Shown: piece after piece, positions 57,460-64,000 of the stretch
Position numbering within the stretch: position 1 is the stretch's first letter
Layout: every line of letters begins with the position of its first letter
Origin: Corynebacterium suranareeae
Lineage (GTDB): Bacteria; Actinomycetota; Actinomycetes; Mycobacteriales; Mycobacteriaceae
Direction of reading: 5' to 3'
Assembly: GCF_002355155.1 (NCBI RefSeq)
Contig: NZ_AP017369.1
Location: 3,410,001 to 3,474,000 of the forward strand
DNA: 64,000 bases
Made by a program: the position numbers and the translations under genes
The notes under the pieces: model-generated
Seen by the model: only the letters and a program-made list of their open reading frames with translations
Told to the model about the DNA's origin: nothing
Databases searched by the model: none

Positions 57460-57540
57460 TTAGGAAGAAAGAACAACTGCGCTGAAAATGTCGGAGACGC
57501 TGCCCAACACAGTGTTGAAAATATTGACGATGCATCCCAT
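57460..57540 (-). CDS. Tiny hydrophobic peptide, 26 aa
   Basis: A 26-residue frame from ATG 57540 with AGAAAGTGAG upstream. It begins MGCIVNIFNTVLGSVSDIFS and ends AVVLSS. It is hydrophobic and amphipathic, has no charged residue apart from one Asp, and ends in Leu-Ser-Ser like the two proteins after it. Size and composition resemble the PorA/PorH class of short corynebacterial mycomembrane peptides, without clear sequence identity. It is first in a likely three-gene unit. Confidence 0.6.
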   Translation of the reverse strand: MGCIVNIFNTVLGSVSDIFSAVVLSS

Positions 57541-57606
57541 TCGAAACTCACTTTCTCGTGTCTTGCAAATCTTTCAGCGACGGCGTGTTCCGTTGCTGTG
57601 ATTTGA

Positions 57607-57635
57607 AGTTAACACCCAAAAATTTTTTGCGACAA
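57607..57635 (-). promoter_or_regulatory. Candidate promoter of the tiny-protein cluster
   Basis: On the minus strand TTGTCG (57635-57630) and TTAACT (57612-57607) have a 17-bp spacer, about 65 bp before the first tiny frame. The rest of 57541-58022 shows no gene I would support. Confidence 0.45.
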
Positions 57636-58022
57636 GCAGCGGTCTGACCAACATGCACACCTATGACCTGGGTAAATGCAAGAATCCTGGAATCCATGGG
57701 AATTTACCCGGCACCATGAGCTAGCTGTGGAAATGGCGCATCCCTTGCTCCAACGATGAAAGGTCATCTCAACCCGATTAGGAGAATTCTGCTAGCTTTC
57801 TGCTGATTAGATCGCGCCAGCTCAAGCCATATAACACCTCTGATTGCTTTACCCCGTCTCCCTGAAGCCAGGTAGTCCACTGGGCGCCTAAGACGTGACT
57901 GCAGAGTGGCGTCGAAAAGCGTTTTAATGCACTTAATATCTCGTAGGTGAATTGATTCTTTTGGGCGGAGATCAAATGGGTCTAGGGTAGAACGCAGAAA
58001 TATTTCCTACGGAAGGTCCGTT

Positions 58023-58193
58023 ATGACACCTGCAGGCCCAGTGCAATTACTCATTGTCGCTCTTGTAGTAATTGTCCTCTTTGGCTCCAACAAGTTACCT
58101 GATGTTGCGCGCTCCATTGGTCGCTCCATGCGCATCTTCAAATCTGAGATCAACGAGATGAACAAGGACTCTGATCCAGCGCCAAAGAACTAG
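58023..58193 (+). CDS. TatA/E-family twin-arginine translocase component
   Basis: A 56-residue protein: an N-terminal helix ([20 protein letters not shown]) with the TatA hinge [14 protein letters not shown], then an amphipathic helix and a short charged tail. GGAAGG precedes ATG 58023. TatA-type subunits form the pore for folded Tat substrates. It is shorter than the main TatA and likely a TatE-like second copy. A Tat-dependent Rieske lipoprotein is encoded 6.8 kb away, though there is no link beyond proximity. Confidence 0.88.
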   Translation: MTPAGPVQLLIVALVVIVLFGSNKLPDVARSIGRSMRIFKSEINEMNKDSDPAPKN

Positions 58194-58199
58194 ACATAT

Positions 58200-58246
58200 A
58201 AAAAAATCGTCTGCTTTCAACGGAAGTGAAAGCAGACGATTTTTTA
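58200..58246. terminator. Bidirectional terminator between tatE-like and peptide-transporter genes
   Basis: AAAAAATCGTCTGCTTTCA pairs with TGAAAGCAGACGATTTTTT, a 19-bp perfect stem with T-runs both ways. Confidence 0.93.
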
Positions 58247-58260
58247 TTTTGGGGAAGGTG

Positions 58261-59796
58261 TTAACGAACGTCGATGAACTTCTTGAGCACCCAATTCTTG
58301 GCCACGATAATGATAGCGCCGAGGACAATCGCAGCGACACCAACCGTGATGAAGAAGACCTTCTCAGATCCTGCATCAGATGGATCGTAGTAACCGCCCA
58401 AGGTGCCAGACAACGAGGTACCCATGGACACAGCCATCAGCCATACCGCGAACATACGGGACTGGAATGCTTCTGGAGCGACCTTCGTTGCCAACGAGTT
58501 TCCGACAGGGGAGAGCAAAAGTTCAGCCACTGTGAACAGGAAGTAGACCCAAATGATCAACGCTAGAGGAGTGGAGTTTTCTGCACCACCGGCAAATGGC
58601 AGGAAGAAGAACAGCGCGCAGCCGATAACGATATTGGCCACACCAAACTTCACAGCGGTCGACCACTGCTTTGCACCAAGCTTTGTCCACAAGGTAGCAA
58701 AAACACCAGAGAAGATAATGATGAAGATCGGGTTGAAGGAGTTGATCAAACCTGGGGGAAGATCAATGCCGAAGAAGTTACGATCCAGGCGAGCATCTGA
58801 ATAAACCGCAAGGACGGTGAACTGTGTTTGGAAGATCGCAAAGAAGAGCACACCACCAATAAACATTGGGATGAATCCCAACAGGCGCGATTTTTCCTTC
58901 GCGGAAGTCAATGGGGAAGTGTACATCTGAACAAGCAGAGCAATCGCTGCGATTAGAGCGATCGCTGCAGTGATATTAGATAGCCACTCCAACTTGATGA
59001 TGCCAGTTGCAATGAGAGCAACCACTGCAGCCACGACGACGACCGCACCAATAATCCACTGCGCGTACTGGTTCTTTGGCAGTGGGTTTGGAACCGTATG
59101 TCCAGCAGCACCAATGGTGGTCTTACGCATTGCCACATATTGGATCAGACCAAGCGCCATACCAACGGCTGCGATACCAAAGCCCCAGTGGAATCCACCC
59201 CAGCCCCACAAGGCGTTAGTAACCAGGGGACCAAAGAGACCACCGAGGTTCACACCCATGTAGAAGATGGAAAAGCCAGCATCACGACGTGGATCAGTGC
59301 GGGAGTACAGCTGACCAAGCACGACCTGCGCGGCAGTTTTCACGCCACCAGAACCAAGACCAATGAGGACCAAACCAATGGAAAGGCCAACGTATCCTGG
59401 GATCAATGCCAAGGCAATGTGGCCCAGCATCACGATGACAGCAGAGTAGAAGAGTGTCCGTTCAGAACCAAGCACTCGGTCTGCAATGAATGATGCAACG
59501 AGCGATGTCATGTAGACGAAGCCACCGTAGGCACCCACGATCGACAAAGCTGCGGCTTGCCCCATACCTAATCCGCCATTGGTGACGGAGTAGTACAGGT
59601 AGAAAGCAAGAATCGACTGCATGCCGTAGAAGCTGAAACGCTCCCACATTTCCACGCCGAAGAGATTTGCCAGCCCCCACGGCTGACCAAAGAATTTCTT
59701 TTCCGAGTGCGCTTCCGCGATCTCAGACCCTAGGTGGGGGTCGGAGGGTTCGGGACTCACACCATCTTGAGTTGTGTCGGTGTTCATGGATTCCAT
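58261..59796 (-). CDS. POT-family di-/tripeptide:H+ symporter
   Basis: A 511-residue transporter of the PTR2/POT family with 12-14 helices. Helix 1 carries the family motif WERFSFYGMQSILAFYL (ExxERFxYYG type), and GVNLGGLFGPLV lies mid-protein. It imports small peptides by proton symport. Start ATG 59796 or ATG 59787: GGAGG is 3 bp and 12 bp away respectively, so neither spacing is ideal. Confidence 0.92.
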   Translation of the reverse strand: MESMNTDTTQDGVSPEPSDPHLGSEIAEAHSEKKFFGQPWGLANLFGVEMWERFSFYGMQSILAFYLYYSVTNGGLGMGQAAALSIVGAYGGFVYMTSLVASFIADRVLGSERTLFYSAVIVMLGHIALALIPGYVGLSIGLVLIGLGSGGVKTAAQVVLGQLYSRTDPRRDAGFSIFYMGVNLGGLFGPLVTNALWGWGGFHWGFGIAAVGMALGLIQYVAMRKTTIGAAGHTVPNPLPKNQYAQWIIGAVVVVAAVVALIATGIIKLEWLSNITAAIALIAAIALLVQMYTSPLTSAKEKSRLLGFIPMFIGGVLFFAIFQTQFTVLAVYSDARLDRNFFGIDLPPGLINSFNPIFIIIFSGVFATLWTKLGAKQWSTAVKFGVANIVIGCALFFFLPFAGGAENSTPLALIIWVYFLFTVAELLLSPVGNSLATKVAPEAFQSRMFAVWLMAVSMGTSLSGTLGGYYDPSDAGSEKVFFITVGVAAIVLGAIIIVAKNWVLKKFIDVR

Positions 59797-60180
59797 AATC
59801 CTCCACCCAAAAGCGCAATTCCAATTATTAGCCCAACAGAGACTAATGAAGATCGCAGATTTTCAAGACCAAGAGCGCATGTTAATTACAGCAGAACCCT
59901 AAACAGCTACGAGGAATGTTTCACGTGAAACATTCCTACTTGGAACCCAGCCAGACCTCAGAAGGCAAATCCCACAGCACCACCGTAATAGAAGGCAATT
60001 TCAAACACGATATTCCTAAAATTTTCCAAAAATGGGGGTAGGGAACCGTACTAGCCGAAGCACCTCGAGCCTTTAAGCGTGCCAACTCGGGGCAGGAGCC
60101 CAGTGGGATCCAGATAACCCGATACGCATTAAAGAATGGAATAAGACACACCTATCTAGACAATTGAAATAGTTCACAGA
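59797..60180. other. Gene-free interval with one parS
   Basis: About 380 bp. Apart from the parS palindrome no supported feature is seen; a short minus-strand frame lacks a ribosome-binding site. Confidence 0.6.
59912..59937. promoter_or_regulatory. parS site in 26-bp palindrome
   Basis: Core at 59917-59932; 5-bp arms AGGAA/TTCCT. Confidence 0.95.
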
Positions 60181-60741
60181 CTAACTCTCAAACACCGCCA
60201 ACCATTGACGGGCGACAGCTAATTTCACCAAGTCCTCGTTAGTATCTTGGTTGCGCACATAGAGGAAATAGAAGTTTCTATCCATGCTCATGAGGCTTGC
60301 GAGGAATTGAAAACGACGTTGCTCATCCTCAGCAAGTTCGGGCACTGAGTGGCTTAGTCGTTGCATCATGGCTAGCCACTCATCTGCCACGGCAGCATCT
60401 TCTGCCATGGCTTGTTCCATTGCCCCGAATTCCTTGGCATGCTCTTTCCACATTTCTGCCATGGAGTTCAGCCAGCCAAGAATGGAATCCAACGTGTGTT
60501 CAGGAAGGTCAAAAATCTTAAGCACCGGAGCGCGCACTGCGGGTTCAATATCTCGCATTTTAGCCATCATGAGATCTGGCTTGTTGCGGAAATGAAGATA
60601 AAGGTTGGCTCGACTTCCACCGGCCGCTTGGGCGATCTGATTCATGGAGGTGGGGCCATAGCCTTGTGCAAGAAACAGCTCATGAGCAACATCAATAAAT
60701 CTTCTGCGGGTTTCAGCTGCTTTAAGATCTTTAAGATTCAT
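60181..60741 (-). CDS. TetR-family regulator of the hydroxyquinol cluster
   Basis: A 186-residue TetR protein. The N-terminal helix-turn-helix reads TRRRFIDVAHELFLAQGYGP then SMNQIAQAAGGSRANLYLHF. The C-terminal ligand domain is rich in Trp and Met (LNSMAEMWKEHAKEFGAMEQ). In C. glutamicum the gene in this position precedes the hydroxyquinol dioxygenase and maleylacetate reductase genes used for resorcinol breakdown. ATG 60741 is preferred over a longer frame. It is transcribed in the same direction as those genes but lies downstream of them. Confidence 0.85.
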   Translation of the reverse strand: MNLKDLKAAETRRRFIDVAHELFLAQGYGPTSMNQIAQAAGGSRANLYLHFRNKPDLMMAKMRDIEPAVRAPVLKIFDLPEHTLDSILGWLNSMAEMWKEHAKEFGAMEQAMAEDAAVADEWLAMMQRLSHSVPELAEDEQRRFQFLASLMSMDRNFYFLYVRNQDTNEDLVKLAVARQWLAVFES

Positions 60742-60855
60742 TGTTGAGCTCTTCTTGTTGCGATGGATGCGGTGGATGCGGGAGGACCCGAAGGGCACAC
60801 CGACTAGCTTAAAGCACCGCAATCGTTTTCAAGAGCAATCGGACAAACTAAAAAA

Positions 60856-60883
60856 TGCCAATGTTTCACGTGAAACATTGGCA
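60856..60883. promoter_or_regulatory. parS site in 28-bp palindrome
   Basis: Core at 60862-60877; 6-bp arms TGCCAA/TTGGCA. It is between the TetR gene and the dioxygenase gene. Confidence 0.95.
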
Positions 60884-60913
60884 AACTAGAGGGGAGCGTC
60901 GACAAGCAAATTG

Positions 60914-61819
60914 CTACGCGCCAGGCGCGAGAACGATGTCGAAGCGCGTGCGGGCCCAGGTCTGATCACCTAGATCGCGACCATCCGGAGTTGGAGTGCC
61001 GGGCTCCTGCTCCTCGAACTTCTTGATCAACGAGTCCTTCACACCGAACACGGAATCTCCAGCCTCGAGCTGCGGATCGCCCTCGACGAAGATGTGGGTA
61101 ACCAAGGTGCGCAAGCCGGGAGCTGTCACCATGAAGTGCAGGTGCGCGCAACGAACCGGGGAGCGACCAACCGCCTGAAGCATATTACCCACAGGGCCGT
61201 CGTGGGGGATTGGGTAAGGAACTGGCGTAAGCCCCCAGAATCGGTACTCGCCATTAGCGTCGGTGTGCAGATAAGCGCGGCCCGCCATACGCTGATCGGC
61301 GTATTGGACATCATAGAGCCCATCTTCATCACACTCCCACACTTCAATCCGAGCGTTCGGAATGGGGTTGCCATCAGTATCCTTCACGGTTCCCTCCACC
61401 CATGCGGGTTGTCCTTGGGCGCCACCTGCGATGTCGCCACCTAGTTCAACTTCTGGTGCATCATCAACAAAGAAAGGGCCGAACACTGTTGCTTCGGTGG
61501 CGTTTTCATATGCCTCATTGTTTACGGCAATGGTCTGCATGGAAGCGCCCAACGTATCGGATAGAAGCACAAACTCTTGGCGCTTATCATCAGTGATGTG
61601 GCCAACTTGGGTAAGGAATTCAATGGCGTAGTTCCATTCCTCCTCAGTCAAACGAACATCCCGGATGAAATCATGCAGGTGAGTAACCAGTGATTCCATG
61701 ACCTGCTTTAGGCGTGGGTCCTCACAATTAGCAAAGGATTGCAAAACGCGATCCACGAGGTCTTCTTCAACTGCATGTTGCTGTGCGCTGATGGTGTGGT
61801 GGGTGGTTGCTGATGTCAT
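60914..61819 (-). CDS. Hydroxyquinol 1,2-dioxygenase
   Basis: A 301-residue intradiol dioxygenase cleaving hydroxyquinol to maleylacetate. The non-heme iron ligands are visible as Tyr in GLYDVQYAD, Tyr in [10 protein letters not shown], and two His in RCAHLHFMV. An N-terminal dimerisation domain ([24 protein letters not shown]) precedes them. It is 9 bp downstream of the maleylacetate reductase gene, so the two are co-transcribed. Confidence 0.93.
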   Translation of the reverse strand: MTSATTHHTISAQQHAVEEDLVDRVLQSFANCEDPRLKQVMESLVTHLHDFIRDVRLTEEEWNYAIEFLTQVGHITDDKRQEFVLLSDTLGASMQTIAVNNEAYENATEATVFGPFFVDDAPEVELGGDIAGGAQGQPAWVEGTVKDTDGNPIPNARIEVWECDEDGLYDVQYADQRMAGRAYLHTDANGEYRFWGLTPVPYPIPHDGPVGNMLQAVGRSPVRCAHLHFMVTAPGLRTLVTHIFVEGDPQLEAGDSVFGVKDSLIKKFEEQEPGTPTPDGRDLGDQTWARTRFDIVLAPGA

Positions 61820-61828
61820 GATTACTCC

Positions 61829-62923
61829 TTAGATAAGTGTGTGTGATGCGCTAAGAACTGCTGGGTCTTCGCCGTTTAGTGCCGCTTCAAGCAACTTGCT
61901 GAGATTTTCTTTAGTCACTGGACGCGGATTGTTGGCAGGGACTTTCTCCAGGGTGACTTCCACGGCTTCTTCAATTCCGTCGGCACTAAAGCCGTAATCC
62001 GACAATCGCTGCGGGGCATCAACGGCCTCGCGCAGACGCTGCAAACCTTCAAGGGCAGTATCAGATCCAAACGCTGCTGCAGCTCGGCGCTCAGCTTCAG
62101 GGGCATCACCCGCGTTGAAAGCCAATACATAAGGCAGCACCGTGGCGTGGGTTTGCGCATGCGGAAGGTTGAATGTGCCGCCCAAAGTGTGGCAAATCTT
62201 GTGGTGTAATCCGGAACCTGCGGAAGCGAAAGACACAGCTGCAAGATACGCGCCGTAGAGTGCCTGGTCCCTGCCATCGATACTGTGTGGATCTGCCACG
62301 ATCTTGGGCAGTCCCTCATTCAACGCGCGGATACCTTCTGCTGCCAGCGCCGCATTGATTGGATCGGCATGTGGTCCCCACAGCGAATCAATGCAGTGCG
62401 CCAAACCATTTAGCCCTGACGCCACGGACATATCAACTGGCAAAGACATGGTCAATTCAGAATCATAGATAACAGTCTGTGGCAGCACTTTTAGATCCAC
62501 ACCAGTTGTTTTGCGCTGCGCTTCAGTCAAACCCCACACATTGGTAGCCTCTGAACCTGCATAGGTGGTGGGCACTGCCACGATTGGCAGGGCAGTGGTC
62601 ATCGCGATTGCTTTAGCCAAACCAGTTGTCGAGCCACCACCCACACACACCAGCAAATCGATACCATTATCTGCTGCTGACTGACGGGCGCGTTCAGCTA
62701 CCTCGATGGGTACGTGCATAACCACCTCGTCATACCAGAGCGCTACCTCAATGTCAGAAGTTACTTTTTGAGCAATTTCTAGTTCTCGCTCACCGGCAAT
62801 GACCATGACCTTCTTGGATCCGCGGAGTTCTACTTCCTGCTTCAAAAACGTACTGGACTGCCCATATCCAAACATGACCTTTTGTGGGAGGGTGTCGTGG
62901 ATGAATGCGAGTGAGTTATTCAC
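61829..62923 (-). CDS. Maleylacetate reductase
   Basis: A 364-residue iron-type alcohol dehydrogenase fold enzyme. It reduces maleylacetate to 3-oxoadipate, which feeds the beta-ketoadipate pathway. VCVGGGSTTGLAKAIA, VPTTYAGSEATNVWG and the catalytic-metal region HKICHTLGGTFNLPHAQTHA are present. It is the second gene of the transporter-reductase-dioxygenase unit; a 90-bp gap follows the transporter. Confidence 0.93.
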   Translation of the reverse strand: MNNSLAFIHDTLPQKVMFGYGQSSTFLKQEVELRGSKKVMVIAGERELEIAQKVTSDIEVALWYDEVVMHVPIEVAERARQSAADNGIDLLVCVGGGSTTGLAKAIAMTTALPIVAVPTTYAGSEATNVWGLTEAQRKTTGVDLKVLPQTVIYDSELTMSLPVDMSVASGLNGLAHCIDSLWGPHADPINAALAAEGIRALNEGLPKIVADPHSIDGRDQALYGAYLAAVSFASAGSGLHHKICHTLGGTFNLPHAQTHATVLPYVLAFNAGDAPEAERRAAAAFGSDTALEGLQRLREAVDAPQRLSDYGFSADGIEEAVEVTLEKVPANNPRPVTKENLSKLLEAALNGEDPAVLSASHTLI

Positions 62924-63013
62924 GTAAAAATCACTTTCTATGTTGTAAGAGGATGGTGAAACGATTGTGGGTTGGGAACCCTGAAGCCTGCGCTCTGCGG
63001 GAGCCCGCCCGAT

Positions 63014-64000
63014 CTAGGCCTTCTTAAAAATCTGACCCGAGAAGATCGCGTGGTCTAGTTCTTCAAGTGAACGTCCCCGGGTTTCAGGGACAAACTTGGC
63101 CACGAAGGTCAAGGCAATTACTCCGACCACCGCGAAGATGAGGAAGGAGAATGTAATGCCAACTCCGGACACTAGGGCGGGGAAGAAGAGTGCTAGCACA
63201 CCGTTGACACCCCAGCCGAAGAAGACGGAGATTCCGGTGCCGATGCCCTTCATGCGGACTGGGAAAATTTCTGCCAACCAGACCCACACTGCAACGTTAA
63301 GGAAGGTCTGCATGGAGAGCACGAATCCGACAACGAGGACCATGATGGCAATGGGGCGAGCTGCATTTCCTTCTGGAAGTAACGTGCCAGCAATTGCGAT
63401 CAGAATGTGGAAGGAAGTGGTCAGGGACAAACCGATGATGAAGGTGGTGCGACGGTCAAGGCGGTCCATGTTGCGCAGTGCGATCAGGCCACCGATAACC
63501 GCTACGACACCGAAAGCAATGTTGGCCACGACTGCCATTTCTGCACTCATGCCGGATTCTTCCAGAACGCGAGTTCCGTAGTACATGATGGCGTTGATAC
63601 CGGTGAGCTGCTGGGCTACGGCGACACCGATACCTGCGATGAGCAGGCGCACCAACCACTTGTTGATCAGTACTTCTTTGATGGACATGTGGGTGTGCTT
63701 TTCATCGGCTTTCTTGGTTTTAGCGAAAGCAGCACTGTTTTCAGAGTGCACCGCGATGATTTCATCCATCTCGGTTTTCGCGCGCTCTGGGGTGCGGACG
63801 GTTTCCATGACGCGGCGGGCGTCGTCGTAACGCCCCTGGTTAACCAGCCAACGTGGTGATTCTGGCATGCGTAGCATTCCGAGGAAGAGCGCGACTGCTG
63901 GCAGGGCACAAACTGCGAACATGATGCGCCAGATACCGTCGATAACACCGTGCAGGGTCACTGCAATGATCGCGTTGATCACGAAGGCTGCTAGCTGTCC
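63014..64000 (-). CDS. Sugar-porter-type MFS transporter (5' end outside window)
   Basis: The last 328 codons of an MFS sugar-porter-family protein; the frame is open at the right edge (GQLAAFVINA just inside). PESPRWLVNQGRYDDARRVM after helix 6, QQLTGINAIMYYG in helix 7 and PETRGRSLEEL at the end are signatures of the family. Located with hydroxyquinol genes, it more likely imports resorcinol or a related compound, or a sugar-like aromatic precursor, than a hexose. It starts the operon outside the window. Confidence 0.88.
   Translation of the reverse strand, partial: GQLAAFVINAIIAVTLHGVIDGIWRIMFAVCALPAVALFLGMLRMPESPRWLVNQGRYDDARRVMETVRTPERAKTEMDEIIAVHSENSAAFAKTKKADEKHTHMSIKEVLINKWLVRLLIAGIGVAVAQQLTGINAIMYYGTRVLEESGMSAEMAVVANIAFGVVAVIGGLIALRNMDRLDRRTTFIIGLSLTTSFHILIAIAGTLLPEGNAARPIAIMVLVVGFVLSMQTFLNVAVWVWLAEIFPVRMKGIGTGISVFFGWGVNGVLALFFPALVSGVGITFSFLIFAVVGVIALTFVAKFVPETRGRSLEELDHAIFSGQIFKKA

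Noticed and set aside
57246..57551. A 101-codon frame covering two of the tiny-protein genes
   Set aside because: It is the shifted-frame shadow of the 56- and 26-residue genes. The paralogy and strong ribosome-binding sites support those frames instead.
57778..57975. A 65-codon minus-strand frame upstream of the tatE-like gene
   Set aside because: TTG start, no ribosome-binding site, no recognisable features; not strong enough to list.
59936..60151. A 71-codon minus-strand frame next to the parS at 59.9 kb
   Set aside because: No ribosome-binding site and no family resemblance; it runs through a region whose only clear feature is the parS palindrome.

Overview
The window reads as a chromosomal segment of Corynebacterium glutamicum or a very close relative. 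The evidence is mycothiol-dependent gentisate catabolism genes, the trp operon with its 17-codon leader carrying three tandem Trp codons, malE, dadA and dps in a familiar order, and seven perfect ParB-binding parS sites between 45.8 and 60.9 kb, which place the right third of the window close to the replication origin.

Layout. 1-5.1 kb: the end of a split transketolase, a PRD-type PTS activator, two EIIA genes, EIIB, EIIC and an AlsE-like epimerase, together a plausible catabolic operon for an unidentified sugar. 5.1-13.2 kb: a DUF1846 protein, Dps, a DNA glycosylase, RtcB RNA ligase, a DUF218 protein, a quinone oxidoreductase with Ogt, and an iron-type substrate-binding lipoprotein. 13.4-28.9 kb: an MFS exporter, malic enzyme, an FGGY kinase, two VanZ-like proteins, D-amino acid dehydrogenase, a secreted VWA protein, a small secreted protein, a RutE-like reductase, an unknown protein, LeuS and a YbaN-like membrane protein. 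28.8-36.5 kb: an orphan HigA antitoxin and the complete 3-hydroxybenzoate/gentisate cluster (isomerase, hydrolase, dioxygenase, IclR regulator, transporter, 6-hydroxylase). 37-41.4 kb: a secreted metallophosphoesterase, a dicarboxylate symporter and trpP. 41.4-48.6 kb: the attenuated trpEGDC(F)BA operon.

48.6-64 kb, the parS-rich part: an ABC-2 exporter, a Tat-exported Rieske lipoprotein, two old-yellow-enzyme homologues, an SBF-type transporter, an ArsR regulator with operator repeats, three tiny proteins (26, 56 and 51 aa), a TatA/E-like protein, a POT peptide transporter, and a hydroxyquinol cluster (TetR, dioxygenase, maleylacetate reductase, sugar-porter-type transporter running off the end).

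Non-coding structure is the most unusual part of the window. All six intergenic parS sites are cores of longer, near-perfect palindromes whose arms differ from site to site, and one lies exactly between two convergent stop codons with A/T flanks like a terminator. A gapped 11-mer, CGTCGANAAGC, occurs about 21 times, far above chance. A spaced two-block repeat recurs in at least three large intergenic regions. The three tiny proteins share a Leu-Ser-Ser C terminus and resemble, in style, the short mycomembrane polypeptides of corynebacteria.
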